Assembly: GCF_001202035.1 (NCBI RefSeq)
Contig: NZ_LGHT01000025.1
Coordinates: 434,001 to 498,000, forward strand
DNA from: Pseudorhodobacter wandonensis
GTDB lineage: Bacteria > Pseudomonadota > Alphaproteobacteria > Rhodobacterales > Rhodobacteraceae
Direction: 5' to 3'
DNA: 64,000 bases
A program made the position numbers and the translations under genes. The notes beneath the pieces were generated by a model, which saw only the letters and a program-made list of their open reading frames with translations, made no database searches and was not told the origin of the DNA. Below are positions 1-8,784 of this stretch, one piece after another; position 1 is the stretch's first letter; each line of letters opens with the position of its first letter.

Positions 1-69
1 GCGATGAATTGCGGCGATGGCAAGGTATTGGATGCCGCTACAAACGCATGCGTGCCTGTCGCGGGATAA
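1..69 (+). CDS. C-terminal fragment of an unidentified protein
   Basis: Frame 1 is open from the first base to a TAA at 67-69 and encodes 22 residues ending CVPVAG. Two cysteines 13 residues apart (in NCGDG and NACVP) resemble the Cys-rich tail of a secreted or membrane-anchored protein. The start lies outside the window, so the function cannot be named. The fragment is too short to exclude a chance open frame. Confidence 0.4.
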   Translation, partial: AMNCGDGKVLDAATNACVPVAG

Positions 70-165
70 AAAGTGAACATGCGGACCTAAATTGGCAGAA
101 TGTAAGCCCGTATTAACCTGAACCTGACATCGTGGTCCCTGTAGCTTTAGCATAACGGGGGCCAA

Positions 166-1248
166 ATGGACGGCGGCACATCAGAACTTGCGCAAATTAC
201 GCCCGGTATTGCCTTTGCGCCGAACAAAGAGCGGCGGACAAATCGACGCGAACTTACCAACCGTGAAAAAGCGGCCGTAATTGTGCGGCTTATGCTGGCC
301 AAAGGCGCCCCGATCACGCTGTCCGGCTTGCCCGAACATATCCAAGCCTCTCTCGCAGAACAGATGAGCAAAATGCGTCTGATCGATCGCCGTACGCTTG
401 ACCGTGTGGTTGTTGAATTTGTGACCGAGCTTGAAGAGGTTGGCCTGTCTTTTCCCGGCGGCATCGAAGGTGCGCTTTCAATAATGGATGGCCATATTTC
501 AACCACAGCCGCCAGCCGCTTGCGTCGCCTTGCAGGCGCGTCATCGCGTGCCGATCCTTGGGACAGAATCGCTGCACTGCCAATCGAACGCCTGCTGCCA
601 GTGCTTGAAGAGGAAAGCGTCGAGATTGCTGCGGTCATGTTGTCCAAACTGGCCGTACCCAAAGCCGCTGAATTGCTTGGCAAGCTTGATGGTGAACGGG
701 CACGGCGCGTGGCCTTTGCCGTGTCGCGCACCGGCAACGTCGATCCGGAAACCGTGCGCAGGATCGGTCTGTCTTTGGTGACACAGCTTGAAAACCTGCC
801 TGCAAGGGCTTTTGATACCGGCCCGGTCGAGCGTGTTGGTGCAATTTTAAACGTCGCACCTCAGCTGATACGGGATGAGGTTCTAGCCGGCCTCGATCAA
901 GATGATGAAGATTTCGCAACACTCGTGCGTAAGGCCATTTTTACCTTTGTCCATATCCCAACCAGAGTTAGCCCAAGAGATGTTCCAAAAATCACCCGCA
1001 TGGTCGAGCAACCGGTTTTGGTAACTGCTCTCGCTGCGGCGGCAGCCGACAGCGTGCAAAACCTTACGGCCGAGTTTTTTCTATCCAACATGTCACAGCG
1101 CATGGCACAGTCACTGCGAGAAGAGATTGCCGAGCGTGGAAAGGTAAAAGAAAAAGACGGCGAAGCTGCGCAATCCGCGATCATCACGGCCATCCGCGCG
1201 TTGGAAACTTCGGGCGATTTGGTCCTCATTCAAGAAGATGAGCAATAA
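166..1248 (+). CDS. fliG: Flagellar motor switch protein FliG (divergent)
   Basis: The 360-residue protein would sit in the C-ring at the cytoplasmic base of the flagellum, coupling the stator to the rotor and to FliM. The C-terminal third carries the best match to the family: FLSNMSQRMAQSLREEI (about 305-321), then a short linker and a helix ending in GDLVLI, as in FliG C-domains. The middle domain is recognisable at about 145-215 (AAELLGKLDGERARRVA), but the usual EHPQ motif reads EESV. The start is preceded by a G-rich tract 4-5 nt upstream. No other flagellar gene follows, so the rest of the cluster lies to the left or elsewhere. The family is fairly sure; divergence from enterobacterial FliG is clear. 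Confidence 0.8.
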   Translation: MDGGTSELAQITPGIAFAPNKERRTNRRELTNREKAAVIVRLMLAKGAPITLSGLPEHIQASLAEQMSKMRLIDRRTLDRVVVEFVTELEEVGLSFPGGIEGALSIMDGHISTTAASRLRRLAGASSRADPWDRIAALPIERLLPVLEEESVEIAAVMLSKLAVPKAAELLGKLDGERARRVAFAVSRTGNVDPETVRRIGLSLVTQLENLPARAFDTGPVERVGAILNVAPQLIRDEVLAGLDQDDEDFATLVRKAIFTFVHIPTRVSPRDVPKITRMVEQPVLVTALAAAAADSVQNLTAEFFLSNMSQRMAQSLREEIAERGKVKEKDGEAAQSAIITAIRALETSGDLVLIQEDEQ

Positions 1249-1345
1249 TAAACTGACTAAGCGGTCAATAAATGCGCTTTTGCCTTTTTACTCTGCGGCT
1301 AAAGCCGTTAGCGTGCGACACAATACTCGCAATTTGGACGCTTGA

Positions 1346-2248
1346 ATGAAATTCTCTTTCTCTACCCGCCCTGCTATTGGCGCTAACGGGGCTGGCATAC
1401 TGTTCATGTTGCTTGCTATTTTTTGCTTTACCTTGATGGATGCTACAGTCAAATCGATGGTTGACCGGTACCCTGCCCCGATGTTGGTCTGGATACGGTT
1501 TGTGGGTCAGTTGCTCTTGGTATTTGCTTTGCTTCGACATCGTTTTCTGACCCATTTGCGCACTAAGCACTTGGGCGTTCAGGTCGCGCGCGGCATTACA
1601 CAGATCGCCTCGACCGCGCTATTTTTCACCAGCCTCGCCTATATCGGCCTGGCCGAGGCGACAGCGTTGATAGACATCAACCCAGTCTTCATCACCTTGG
1701 GCGCGGCTTTATTCTTGGGTGAAAAGCTGGGGCCGCGCCGGATATTTGGCGTTCTAGCTGCGCTAGCCGGTGCGCTGATCATTCTGCGGCCCGGTGCGTC
1801 GGTCTTTTCGCTTGCGGCCCTCTTGCCATTAATCGGTGCCACCAGCTATGCCGCCAACGCCCTTATCACCCGTTGGATCGGCGCAAAAGAAAGCGCCTGG
1901 ACCTCGATGGTCTTTACATCGGTCATCTGTACATCCCTCGCCAGCCTTGCGCTGCAGTTCTTTTGGGTCCCGATTGACGGCAATGACCTCCCGCGATTTG
2001 CCCTAGTCGGGTTGCTCGGCACAATCGCCCAGCTTTGCCTCATCCGCGCCTTCACCTTGGCCGAGGCCTCATCTGTGGCGCCTTTCGCCTATGCCGGGAT
2101 TTTGTTTGCGACGGTGTGGGGCATTTTGTTCTTTGGCAACTACCCCGACCGCTGGACCGTTGTCGGTGCGCTTGTGATCGTCGTCGCGGGGCTTTATGTC
2201 TGGCACCGAGAGACACGCATCGCGCGGACAGACGAATTGACAGGCTGA
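1346..2248 (+). CDS. DMT-superfamily (EamA) permease
   Basis: A 300-residue, very hydrophobic inner-membrane protein with about ten predicted transmembrane segments, arranged as two EamA repeats (about 15-145 and 160-290). The family exports or exchanges small metabolites such as amino acids, purines or S-adenosylmethionine; the substrate cannot be read from sequence. The glutamate in LGEKLGPRR, after helix 4, is typical of the family. Its TGA overlaps the ATG of the downstream acyltransferase at 2248, so the two are translationally coupled. Confidence 0.85.
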   Translation: MKFSFSTRPAIGANGAGILFMLLAIFCFTLMDATVKSMVDRYPAPMLVWIRFVGQLLLVFALLRHRFLTHLRTKHLGVQVARGITQIASTALFFTSLAYIGLAEATALIDINPVFITLGAALFLGEKLGPRRIFGVLAALAGALIILRPGASVFSLAALLPLIGATSYAANALITRWIGAKESAWTSMVFTSVICTSLASLALQFFWVPIDGNDLPRFALVGLLGTIAQLCLIRAFTLAEASSVAPFAYAGILFATVWGILFFGNYPDRWTVVGALVIVVAGLYVWHRETRIARTDELTG

Positions 2249-3120
2249 TGGCAAAACAAACTGAACACGAAACCCGGTCCAAACAGATACGCAACTTCAT
2301 TTTGCGCAACCTGATCGGGATGTTATTGGCCCTTCCCTACACGTGGCGTGTGCCGCTGTGCGGTTGGGTGATGGCCTATATCATCGCCCCTATTGCCGGC
2401 TACGACAAACGTGTCCGCGAAAACCTTGCGCTGGTTCTGCCCGATCTGCCGCAGGATGAGGTGAAACGCATGATGCGCGCCGTGCCCCGCAATGTCGGCC
2501 GCACCTTGATCGAGATTTATTCAGGTGACGAATTCGTTGCCCGCGCCGCTGCCGAGCCGCTGAAAGGCGAAGGTTTGGCCGCGCTGGATGAGGCCCACGC
2601 CGCGGGCCGCCCGGTTATCTTGGTGACCGGACATTTCGGAAATTACGACGCCAGCCGTGCCGCCCTGATTGCGCGCGGCTATCGGGTTGGCGCGCTTTAC
2701 CGGCCGATGGGCGCGGCCGATTTCAATGCGCATTACGTTGAGGCCATTTCGCGGATTGGCACACCCGTTTTTCCGCGTGGTCGCGCGGGCCTGGCCGATA
2801 TGGTACGGTTTTTGCGCTCGGGCGGTATGCTGGGTCTGCTGATAGATCAGCATATGGGACACGGCGTGCCGCTCTCGTTCTTTGGCCAACCGGCAATGAC
2901 CGCCCTTTCCGCCGCCGAACTCGCTTTGAAATATGATGCGCTGGTGGTTCCGACTTATGCCGTGCGCCGCGCAAGTGGTCTGGATTTCGATATTATCATC
3001 GAGCCTCCTATCCCGCATGGCACCGCCGAAGAAATGACCCAAGCCCTGAATGATTCGCTTGAACGCCTTGTGCGGCAGCATTTGGATCAATGGTTCTGGA
3101 TTCACCGCCGCTGGAAATAG
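2248..3120 (+). CDS. Lysophospholipid / lipid A acyltransferase (LpxL/HtrB-type)
   Basis: A 290-residue inner-membrane acyltransferase with one N-terminal hydrophobic stretch (about 20-50). The HX4D catalytic motif of the LPLAT family is present as GHFGNYD (His129, Asp134), followed by LIDQHMGHGVPLSFFG and a C-terminal WFWIHRRWK. The last motif is characteristic of late lipid A (lauroyl/myristoyl) acyltransferases. The likely role is secondary acylation of lipid A or of an ornithine-type or phospholipid acceptor. The ATG overlaps the stop of the upstream permease (TGATG) and an earlier in-frame start would run inside that gene, so this start is preferred. Confidence 0.85.
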   Translation: MAKQTEHETRSKQIRNFILRNLIGMLLALPYTWRVPLCGWVMAYIIAPIAGYDKRVRENLALVLPDLPQDEVKRMMRAVPRNVGRTLIEIYSGDEFVARAAAEPLKGEGLAALDEAHAAGRPVILVTGHFGNYDASRAALIARGYRVGALYRPMGAADFNAHYVEAISRIGTPVFPRGRAGLADMVRFLRSGGMLGLLIDQHMGHGVPLSFFGQPAMTALSAAELALKYDALVVPTYAVRRASGLDFDIIIEPPIPHGTAEEMTQALNDSLERLVRQHLDQWFWIHRRWK

Positions 3121-3159
3121 CAGGCGACAATAGATGCGGGCCTGATCGGCACGACAGCT

Positions 3160-3861
3160 TTAACGCAATGCCGCCGCCGCCAAAATCGCGGCTGGCCCTT
3201 CAGCCTGCAAAATAACAGCAAGCCCCGCGTCGCCTTCAACGGGCACCTGCATGGCAAGCGGCAAGGCGCCATCCCATTTTCCAATAGTCGTCCAGGATGT
3301 TACAACATTATTGTATGTAAGTTCTTTTCCGGCGTTTTCACCGCGTTCAATTTGCACAGTCTCGGTTGGCGTATAGCGCACCAGCTGCACACGGATCGGC
3401 CCTTGCCCGCCAACAATCGGCGCGGCATCAATGGACAGCACATCACCCTGTCGGGTCAGCACCACACGCCCCGGCTGTTCATGCGACAATTGCTTTCCGA
3501 CGGCGTCAGCCAATTCGTCTGCTCGGTTGCCAATAAGGCGGTGTTGCCCCTGCACGATTGCTTGGGGTGTATAGACCATTTTGTCATGCGCATAATGCGC
3601 ATAGGCCTTTTGACGTTTGGTAAACTGCGGGCTGGCAAACTTGTCTTTCCAGCCAAGGTAATCCCAATAATCCACATGCAAGGATAATGTCAGCAAACGC
3701 GGGTCTTTCGCCAACTCGGTCATCAGCGCATCTGCTGCAGGGCAAGAAGAACAACCCTGTGAAGTAAACAATTCAACCACAACGGCATCATCACTTTGCG
3801 CAGATACAGGTGAGGCCAACACCAGCCAACCGGCGCAAAGAGCTGTAAGCGTGTTTTTCAT
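3160..3861 (-). CDS. DUF1223 secreted thioredoxin-like protein
   Basis: A 233-residue protein with an N-terminal signal peptide (cleavage after SPVSA, about residue 21). A thioredoxin-fold redox motif CSSC follows in VVELFTSQGCSSCPAAD. Conserved HVDYWDYLGWKD and YTPQAIVQG segments identify the DUF1223 family, widespread in Alphaproteobacteria with no settled function. The redox motif and export suggest a periplasmic thiol-disulfide role, which is an inference. An AGGA lies 8 nt before the start. It is convergent with the acyltransferase gene and divergent from acnA. Confidence 0.88.
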   Translation of the reverse strand: MKNTLTALCAGWLVLASPVSAQSDDAVVVELFTSQGCSSCPAADALMTELAKDPRLLTLSLHVDYWDYLGWKDKFASPQFTKRQKAYAHYAHDKMVYTPQAIVQGQHRLIGNRADELADAVGKQLSHEQPGRVVLTRQGDVLSIDAAPIVGGQGPIRVQLVRYTPTETVQIERGENAGKELTYNNVVTSWTTIGKWDGALPLAMQVPVEGDAGLAVILQAEGPAAILAAAALR

Positions 3862-4017
3862 GCTGGTTGTCCTGTTTCCCCTAGTCCCGTTCTATCTACC
3901 TAAATCACCTTGCTGGGGCCAATCAAGGTTTTGCGAGGCTTCGTTACAATACACTTACCTCGCCAAGATACTGCATCAAGATAGCCTTAAAAATGGGGCT
4001 GGATTTTCTGCATACTA

Positions 4018-4027
4018 TTGTATACAA
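4018..4027. promoter_or_regulatory. Palindrome TTGTATACAA upstream of acnA
   Basis: A perfect 10-bp palindrome lies about 85 nt before the acnA start, in the divergent acnA / DUF1223 spacer. Palindromes of this form are typical operators of GntR-family regulators. Its location makes it a candidate control site for aconitase; the cognate regulator is unknown. Confidence 0.3.
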
Positions 4028-4112
4028 AGCGGCGACTCCCTTGCATGGATGCCCTTTTACGGGCATTACCCAAGGGAAGAAATCGACATTCACGCCAGCC
4101 AGGAGGTTAGAC

Positions 4113-6884
4113 ATGACCGTAACCGTCGGACATGACAGCACCAAGACCCGCCGCACGCTAACTGCGGGCGGTTCATCCATCGCCTATTACTCGATTCCAG
4201 CCGCCCAAGAGGCCGGGCTTGGCGATTTCGCCAAACTGCCTGCCGCCCTGAAAGTTGTGTTGGAAAACATGCTCCGCTTTGAAGATGGCAAAACCGTCTC
4301 GGTGGATGATATCAAGGCTTTCGCTGAATGGGGCGCAAACGGCGGCAAGAACCCGCGCGAAATCGCCTACCGCCCTGCCCGCGTGTTGATGCAGGATTTC
4401 ACCGGCGTTCCTGCCGTAGTTGACCTTGCAGCCATGCGTGACGGCATCATCGGTCTTGGCGGAAACGCCCAGCAAATCAACCCCTTGGCGCCTGTTGATC
4501 TGGTCATCGACCACTCGGTTATGATCGATGAATTCGGCAACCCGCGCGCGTTCCAAATGAACGTTGACCGCGAATATGAACGCAACCTTGAGCGTTACAC
4601 CTTCCTGAAATGGGGCCAGAACGCCTTTAACAACTTCCGCGTTGTTCCCCCGGGCACCGGCATTTGCCATCAGGTAAACCTTGAATATCTGGCCCAAACC
4701 GTCTGGACCGACAAAGACCAGAACGGCCAGGAAGTCGCCTATCCCGACACGCTGGTCGGTACCGACAGCCACACCACCATGGTTAACGGCTTGGCCGTAC
4801 TTGGTTGGGGCGTTGGCGGGATTGAGGCCGAGGCCGCAATGTTGGGCCAGCCGGTTTCGATGCTGATCCCCGAAGTCGTCGGCTTTAAACTGACAGGCGA
4901 GATGATTGAGGGCACAACCGCCACCGACCTCGTGCTGAAAGTCGTTCAAATGCTGCGCAAACATGGCGTTGTCAGCAAATTCGTCGAATTCTATGGCGAA
5001 GGTCTTGACCACCTGCCATTGGCCGACCGCGCGACCATTGCTAACATGGCACCGGAATATGGCGCGACTTGCGGCTTCTTCCCGATCGACAATGAGACCC
5101 TGCGCTACCTGCGCAACTCGGGCCGTGACGAAGACCGTATCGCCTTGGTCGAGGCCTATGCCAAAGCCAACGGCATGTGGCGCGATGCCGATTACGCACC
5201 GATCTACACCTCGACGCTTGAGCTCGACATGGGCACCATCGTGCCTGCAATCTCGGGTCCAAAACGTCCACAAGATTTCGTGGCACTCGACACCGCATCG
5301 TCGGTATTCGCAGATTACATCCGCGGCGTCCGCAAACTTCCCGATGCGCCAAAGGCTGAAAAAACCGAGATGCGTGACGAAGGCGGCGCCCCTGCCCCTG
5401 CCCATGTTCCCGGCAACACCGATGGCTTCTCGACAGCCGCTGTCGCAGGCGAAGATTACAAACTGCGCGATGGCTCGATCGTTATCGCATCCATCACCTC
5501 TTGCACCAACACCTCCAACCCTTACGTCATGATCGGCGCTGGTTTGGTTGCCCGCAAGGCCCGCGCTTTGGGCCTCAACCGCAAACCTTGGGTGAAAACC
5601 TCGCTCGCCCCCGGCTCTCAGGTGGTCAGCGAATACCTTGAGGCCGCAAACCTGCAAGAAGACCTCGATGCCATCGGCTTCAACCTTGTTGGCTATGGCT
5701 GCACCACCTGCATCGGTAACTCTGGCCCGCTGCAACCTGAAATTTCGGCCGCCATCAACGAAGGCGACCTTGTTGCGACGGCAGTTCTTTCGGGCAACCG
5801 CAACTTTGAAGGCCGCATTTCGCCCGATGTTCGCGCCAACTACCTCGCCTCCCCACCGCTCGTGGTGGCCTACGCGCTGGCAGGCGACATGAACATCGAC
5901 ATCACGACAGAGCCTTTGGGCATTGGTTCCAACGGTCAGCCCGTCTATCTGAAAGACATCTGGCCAACCAATAAGGAAATCTCGGATCTGGTCGAAAGCA
6001 CCGTGACCCGCGCTGCCTTTTTGAAAAAATATGCCGATGTGTTCAAAGGCGACGAAAAATGGCAAGCCGTTAAGACGCCAGATTCCGAAACCTACGACTG
6101 GCCGTCAACCTCGACCTATATCCAGAACCCGCCTTATTTCCGCGGCATGGGCAAAGAACCGGGCGTGATTTCCGATATCAAAGACGCGCGCGTTCTTGCA
6201 TTGCTCGGCGATATGATCACCACCGACCACATCTCGCCTGCGGGTTCGTTCAAAGACACCTCGCCTGCCGGGAAATACCTTGTAGACCGTCAGGTTGCGC
6301 CCAAAGACTTCAACTCTTATGGCTCGCGTCGCGGCAACCACGAAGTGATGATGCGCGGCACCTTCGCCAATATCCGCATCAAGAACGAGATGTTGGATGG
6401 CGTTGAAGGTGGTTACACCAAGGGCCCGGATGGCAAACAAACCTCGATCTTTGATGCCTCGATGGCCTATCAAGATGCTGGTACACCATTGGTTATCTTT
6501 GGCGGCATCGAATATGGCGCAGGCTCCAGCCGTGACTGGGCAGCCAAAGGCACTGCATTGCTGGGCGTCAAGGCTGTTATCGCGGAATCGTTTGAACGTA
6601 TCCACCGCTCCAACCTCGTTGGTATGGGGGTCATCCCGTTCGAATTCACCGGCGGCGACACCCGCAAAACGCTCGGCCTCACAGGTGACGAAGTGGTCAG
6701 CATCGAGGGCTTGGCTGGCGATCTTAAGCCTTTGTCAAACGTGCCATGCCACATCACCTATGCCGATGGCAAAACCAAGACAATCCAGATCAAATGCCGG
6801 ATCGATACGGCGATTGAAAAGGAATATGTCGAGCATGGCGGCGTATTGCACTACGTGCTGCGCGACTTGGCCAAAACTGCCTAA
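4113..6884 (+). CDS. acnA: Aconitate hydratase
   Basis: A 923-residue cytoplasmic enzyme interconverting citrate and isocitrate in the TCA cycle. The three 4Fe-4S ligands are visible as Cys464 (SCTNTSNP) and Cys530/Cys533 (GYGCTTCIGNSGP). The C-terminal swivel domain carries YGAGSSRDWAAKG. Length and motif order fit the AcnA/IRP class rather than AcnB. The start is set by a strong AGGAGG at 4101-4106, six nt before the ATG; upstream in-frame codons lack such a site and encode unrelated sequence. A hairpin terminator follows the stop. A palindrome about 85 nt upstream may be its operator. Confidence 0.97.
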   Translation: MTVTVGHDSTKTRRTLTAGGSSIAYYSIPAAQEAGLGDFAKLPAALKVVLENMLRFEDGKTVSVDDIKAFAEWGANGGKNPREIAYRPARVLMQDFTGVPAVVDLAAMRDGIIGLGGNAQQINPLAPVDLVIDHSVMIDEFGNPRAFQMNVDREYERNLERYTFLKWGQNAFNNFRVVPPGTGICHQVNLEYLAQTVWTDKDQNGQEVAYPDTLVGTDSHTTMVNGLAVLGWGVGGIEAEAAMLGQPVSMLIPEVVGFKLTGEMIEGTTATDLVLKVVQMLRKHGVVSKFVEFYGEGLDHLPLADRATIANMAPEYGATCGFFPIDNETLRYLRNSGRDEDRIALVEAYAKANGMWRDADYAPIYTSTLELDMGTIVPAISGPKRPQDFVALDTASSVFADYIRGVRKLPDAPKAEKTEMRDEGGAPAPAHVPGNTDGFSTAAVAGEDYKLRDGSIVIASITSCTNTSNPYVMIGAGLVARKARALGLNRKPWVKTSLAPGSQVVSEYLEAANLQEDLDAIGFNLVGYGCTTCIGNSGPLQPEISAAINEGDLVATAVLSGNRNFEGRISPDVRANYLASPPLVVAYALAGDMNIDITTEPLGIGSNGQPVYLKDIWPTNKEISDLVESTVTRAAFLKKYADVFKGDEKWQAVKTPDSETYDWPSTSTYIQNPPYFRGMGKEPGVISDIKDARVLALLGDMITTDHISPAGSFKDTSPAGKYLVDRQVAPKDFNSYGSRRGNHEVMMRGTFANIRIKNEMLDGVEGGYTKGPDGKQTSIFDASMAYQDAGTPLVIFGGIEYGAGSSRDWAAKGTALLGVKAVIAESFERIHRSNLVGMGVIPFEFTGGDTRKTLGLTGDEVVSIEGLAGDLKPLSNVPCHITYADGKTKTIQIKCRIDTAIEKEYVEHGGVLHYVLRDLAKTA

Positions 6885-6913
6885 GCGGCCAGTTCTCCAC
6901 CATATACCAATCC

Positions 6914-6941
6914 AAAAGCGCCCCTATGGGGCGCTTTTTTT
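6914..6941 (+). terminator. Rho-independent terminator of acnA
   Basis: Stem AAAAGCGCCCC / GGGGCGCTTTT with loop TAT, followed by a run of T. It starts 30 nt after the acnA stop. Confidence 0.9.
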
Positions 6942-7024
6942 CATGCGTAAGGTCTGCTGTTATGCCGTTGTTAAAATCTTGATCTGATAGTGATGCTAAG
7001 GTACATCAAGGAAAATCCGGCAAA

Positions 7025-7171
7025 ATGCGTTTCCAACAGCTTCCATCCCAATCCGAAATCGATAACCAGCTTAGACGCAGCAAACCACGACAGGGCATCA
7101 CCCGTCCGCTGCCTTGGGCGTCAGCCCTGATAGGCCTCGGGTTGATGGTTCTCATGCAAAGCTTGCTGTAA
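7025..7171 (+). CDS. Possible 48-residue small membrane protein
   Basis: A short ATG-to-TAA frame encodes a charged N-terminus (DNQLRRSKPRQG) followed by one hydrophobic segment (WASALIGLGLMVLMQSLL) that ends the protein, the layout of a tail-anchored mini-protein. An AAGGA lies 12 nt upstream, a little far for an efficient ribosome site. It is downstream of the acnA terminator, so it would need its own promoter. It fills what is otherwise a 400-base gap. I do not recognise the family; it could be a chance frame. Confidence 0.4.
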   Translation: MRFQQLPSQSEIDNQLRRSKPRQGITRPLPWASALIGLGLMVLMQSLL

Positions 7172-7200
7172 ACCTCGCAGCAACCCCCAAAAGATTGTTC

Positions 7201-7274
7201 TGCTTTCTGTTCGGCGCAAATATCCTCGGGGGGCCGTTTGCACCCGCAAACGGCATAGGGGGCAGACAGCCCCC
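7201..7274. repeat. Intergenic TTTCTGTTCGGC / AAATATCC element, copy A
   Basis: Core TTTCTGTTCGGCGCAAATAT is followed by CCTCGGGGGG. Two hairpins come next: CCGTTTGC-ACCC-GCAAACGG at 7234-7253 and GGGGGC-AGACA-GCCCCC at 7258-7274. The same arrangement recurs at 27.6 kb with different stem sequences. Read on the minus strand it lies just after the ccmG stop. Confidence 0.7.
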
Positions 7275-7298
7275 TTATTTTCAACGAAAATATAAAGG

Positions 7299-7826
7299 CT
7301 ATTTCAAGGCTTCGGCAATGGCAGGCCGAATGCTGCGCTCCAGCTCTTGCTCGGTAATTGGTCCGGCGAAACGCAGGATGATCTGCCCTGCGCCATTAAT
7401 AACATAAGTTTCGGGCACGCCATAGACACCCCAATCAAGTGCCATGCGCCCACCATCCTGACCAATCGCGGCATATGGGTTGCCCAGCTCTGCCAAAAAA
7501 CCCTGCGCATCCTCGGCGCGGTCTTTATAATTCACGCCGTAAATCGTAATCCCTTCGCCAGACAGCTTTTCCAATATCGGATGCTCGGCGCGGCACGGCG
7601 CACACCAGCTGGCGAAAAAGTTTACCAACTTCACACCCGGCAGGCGCAAATCGGCATCCGCAAACATGGGCCAATCCGCCAATGGGGTCACCTGCACAGC
7701 GGGCGCCGGCTTACCGGCAAGGGCCGACGGCAAAGTGTCAGGGTCTTCGCGGTTCATCCCCACAATAAACAACGCGGCCAAGCCTGCAAACAACACAGGC
7801 GGCAAGAACATCAATACCTTAGCCAT
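7299..7826 (-). CDS. ccmG: Thiol:disulfide oxidoreductase CcmG/DsbE (HelX)
   Basis: A 175-residue periplasmic thioredoxin tethered by an N-terminal transmembrane segment (about 5-24). It reduces apocytochrome c or CcmH before haem attachment. The active site is WCAPC (Cys75, Cys78), and VYGVPETYVI carries the cis-Pro loop of the family. It is the last gene of the ccmABCD-ccmG run, and its start overlaps the end of ccmD by 8 nt. The same order is known as helABCDX in Rhodobacter. Confidence 0.95.
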   Translation of the reverse strand: MAKVLMFLPPVLFAGLAALFIVGMNREDPDTLPSALAGKPAPAVQVTPLADWPMFADADLRLPGVKLVNFFASWCAPCRAEHPILEKLSGEGITIYGVNYKDRAEDAQGFLAELGNPYAAIGQDGGRMALDWGVYGVPETYVINGAGQIILRFAGPITEQELERSIRPAIAEALK

Positions 7827-8007
7827 GCTTTTTAGCCTTTGCTTTCAACGCTGCAGCCTTTGCCGCACGGGCCTCGACCTCGGCCAAGGTTCGGCGCACC
7901 TTTGCGCTGCGCCACAGGCTCCATGCCACCAAAGCCACGATCAGCCCCAATGACGCCGCATAAGACCCCAGCACCGCACCTGCATATTTTCCCAGTTCTG
8001 GCATCAT
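7819..8007 (-). CDS. ccmD: Haem exporter protein CcmD
   Basis: A 62-residue protein with one transmembrane helix (about 10-32, YAGAVLGSYAASLGLIVALVAW) and a basic, Ala/Lys-rich cytoplasmic tail ending KAKAKKHG. CcmD helps release holo-CcmE from the CcmABC complex. Two adjacent ATGs (8005-8007 and 8002-8004) are possible starts; the first overlaps the ccmC stop as ATGA. A longer upstream frame is open, but it lies inside ccmC and is unlikely to be used. Confidence 0.88.
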   Translation of the reverse strand: MMPELGKYAGAVLGSYAASLGLIVALVAWSLWRSAKVRRTLAEVEARAAKAAALKAKAKKHG

Positions 8008-8732
8008 CCCATCCGCTCCCGCGCCAACAGCGCACCCAAGCGCCGCGACCGAATTTCGGTCCGCGTCCGCAGCAACACCAGCGAGATGAACAGCAGCACA
8101 AACCCCGCGATGCACACCAGCGCCGGATACCAGAACACATCCGCCACGTTTTCTTTCTTATCCAGCGACAAGGATGCGCCTTGATGCAGTCCCTGGTTCC
8201 AGAAATTCACCGCATAGCGCGACAGCAGCGCAAAAACCGAGCCGACGATGCACAAAACGCTTGTCAAATCGGCCGCGGTATCAGGGTCGTCCACCGCTTG
8301 CCACAGTGCGATATACCCCAGATAAAACAGCGCCAAAATCAGAAAGCTGGTCAAACGCGGGTCCCAGGCCCACCAGGTTCCCCACATCGGTTGTCCCCAT
8401 AGCGCACCAGTCGCCAGCGCGATCAGCGTAAACGTCAGCCCCACCGGTGCCGCTGCCTTGGCCGCAAGCGCCGACACATGATGCCGCCGGATCAGCCACA
8501 CCAGTGACGTCACCAACATCATCACCCAAGCATTGATCGCCATCATCGCCGCAGGCACATGCAGGTAAAAAATCTTGACCGTCGATCCTTGCTTGTAATC
8601 ATCCGGCGTCCAGAAAAATCCCCACGCCAGCCCGATCACAAGGCATAACACCGATGCCGCCGCCACAAAGGGCAAAACCCAGCGTGACAGCTGCATGAAC
8701 TTCTGCGGATTTGCATATTCCCAAAGTGACAT
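8004..8732 (-). CDS. ccmC: Haem exporter / CcmE-loading protein CcmC
   Basis: A 242-residue, six-helix inner-membrane protein that presents haem to the chaperone CcmE. The tryptophan-rich haem-handling motif WGTWWAWDPRLT is at 117-128, and His58 (FYLHVP) is the first candidate axial ligand. Length and motif match CcmC rather than CcmF. It lies 52 nt after ccmB and overlaps ccmD. Confidence 0.96.
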   Translation of the reverse strand: MSLWEYANPQKFMQLSRWVLPFVAAASVLCLVIGLAWGFFWTPDDYKQGSTVKIFYLHVPAAMMAINAWVMMLVTSLVWLIRRHHVSALAAKAAAPVGLTFTLIALATGALWGQPMWGTWWAWDPRLTSFLILALFYLGYIALWQAVDDPDTAADLTSVLCIVGSVFALLSRYAVNFWNQGLHQGASLSLDKKENVADVFWYPALVCIAGFVLLFISLVLLRTRTEIRSRRLGALLARERMG

Positions 8733-8784
8733 GGCGATTAGCTAAACTTTCCTTGTTTCGGCGGCAAGCAGTAACACAGTTCGT

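Noticed and set aside
4173-6065. 630-codon open frame on the minus strand inside acnA
   Set aside because: It is the antisense shadow of a high-GC coding gene; the sequence lacks recognisable domains and aconitase motifs on the plus strand are intact.
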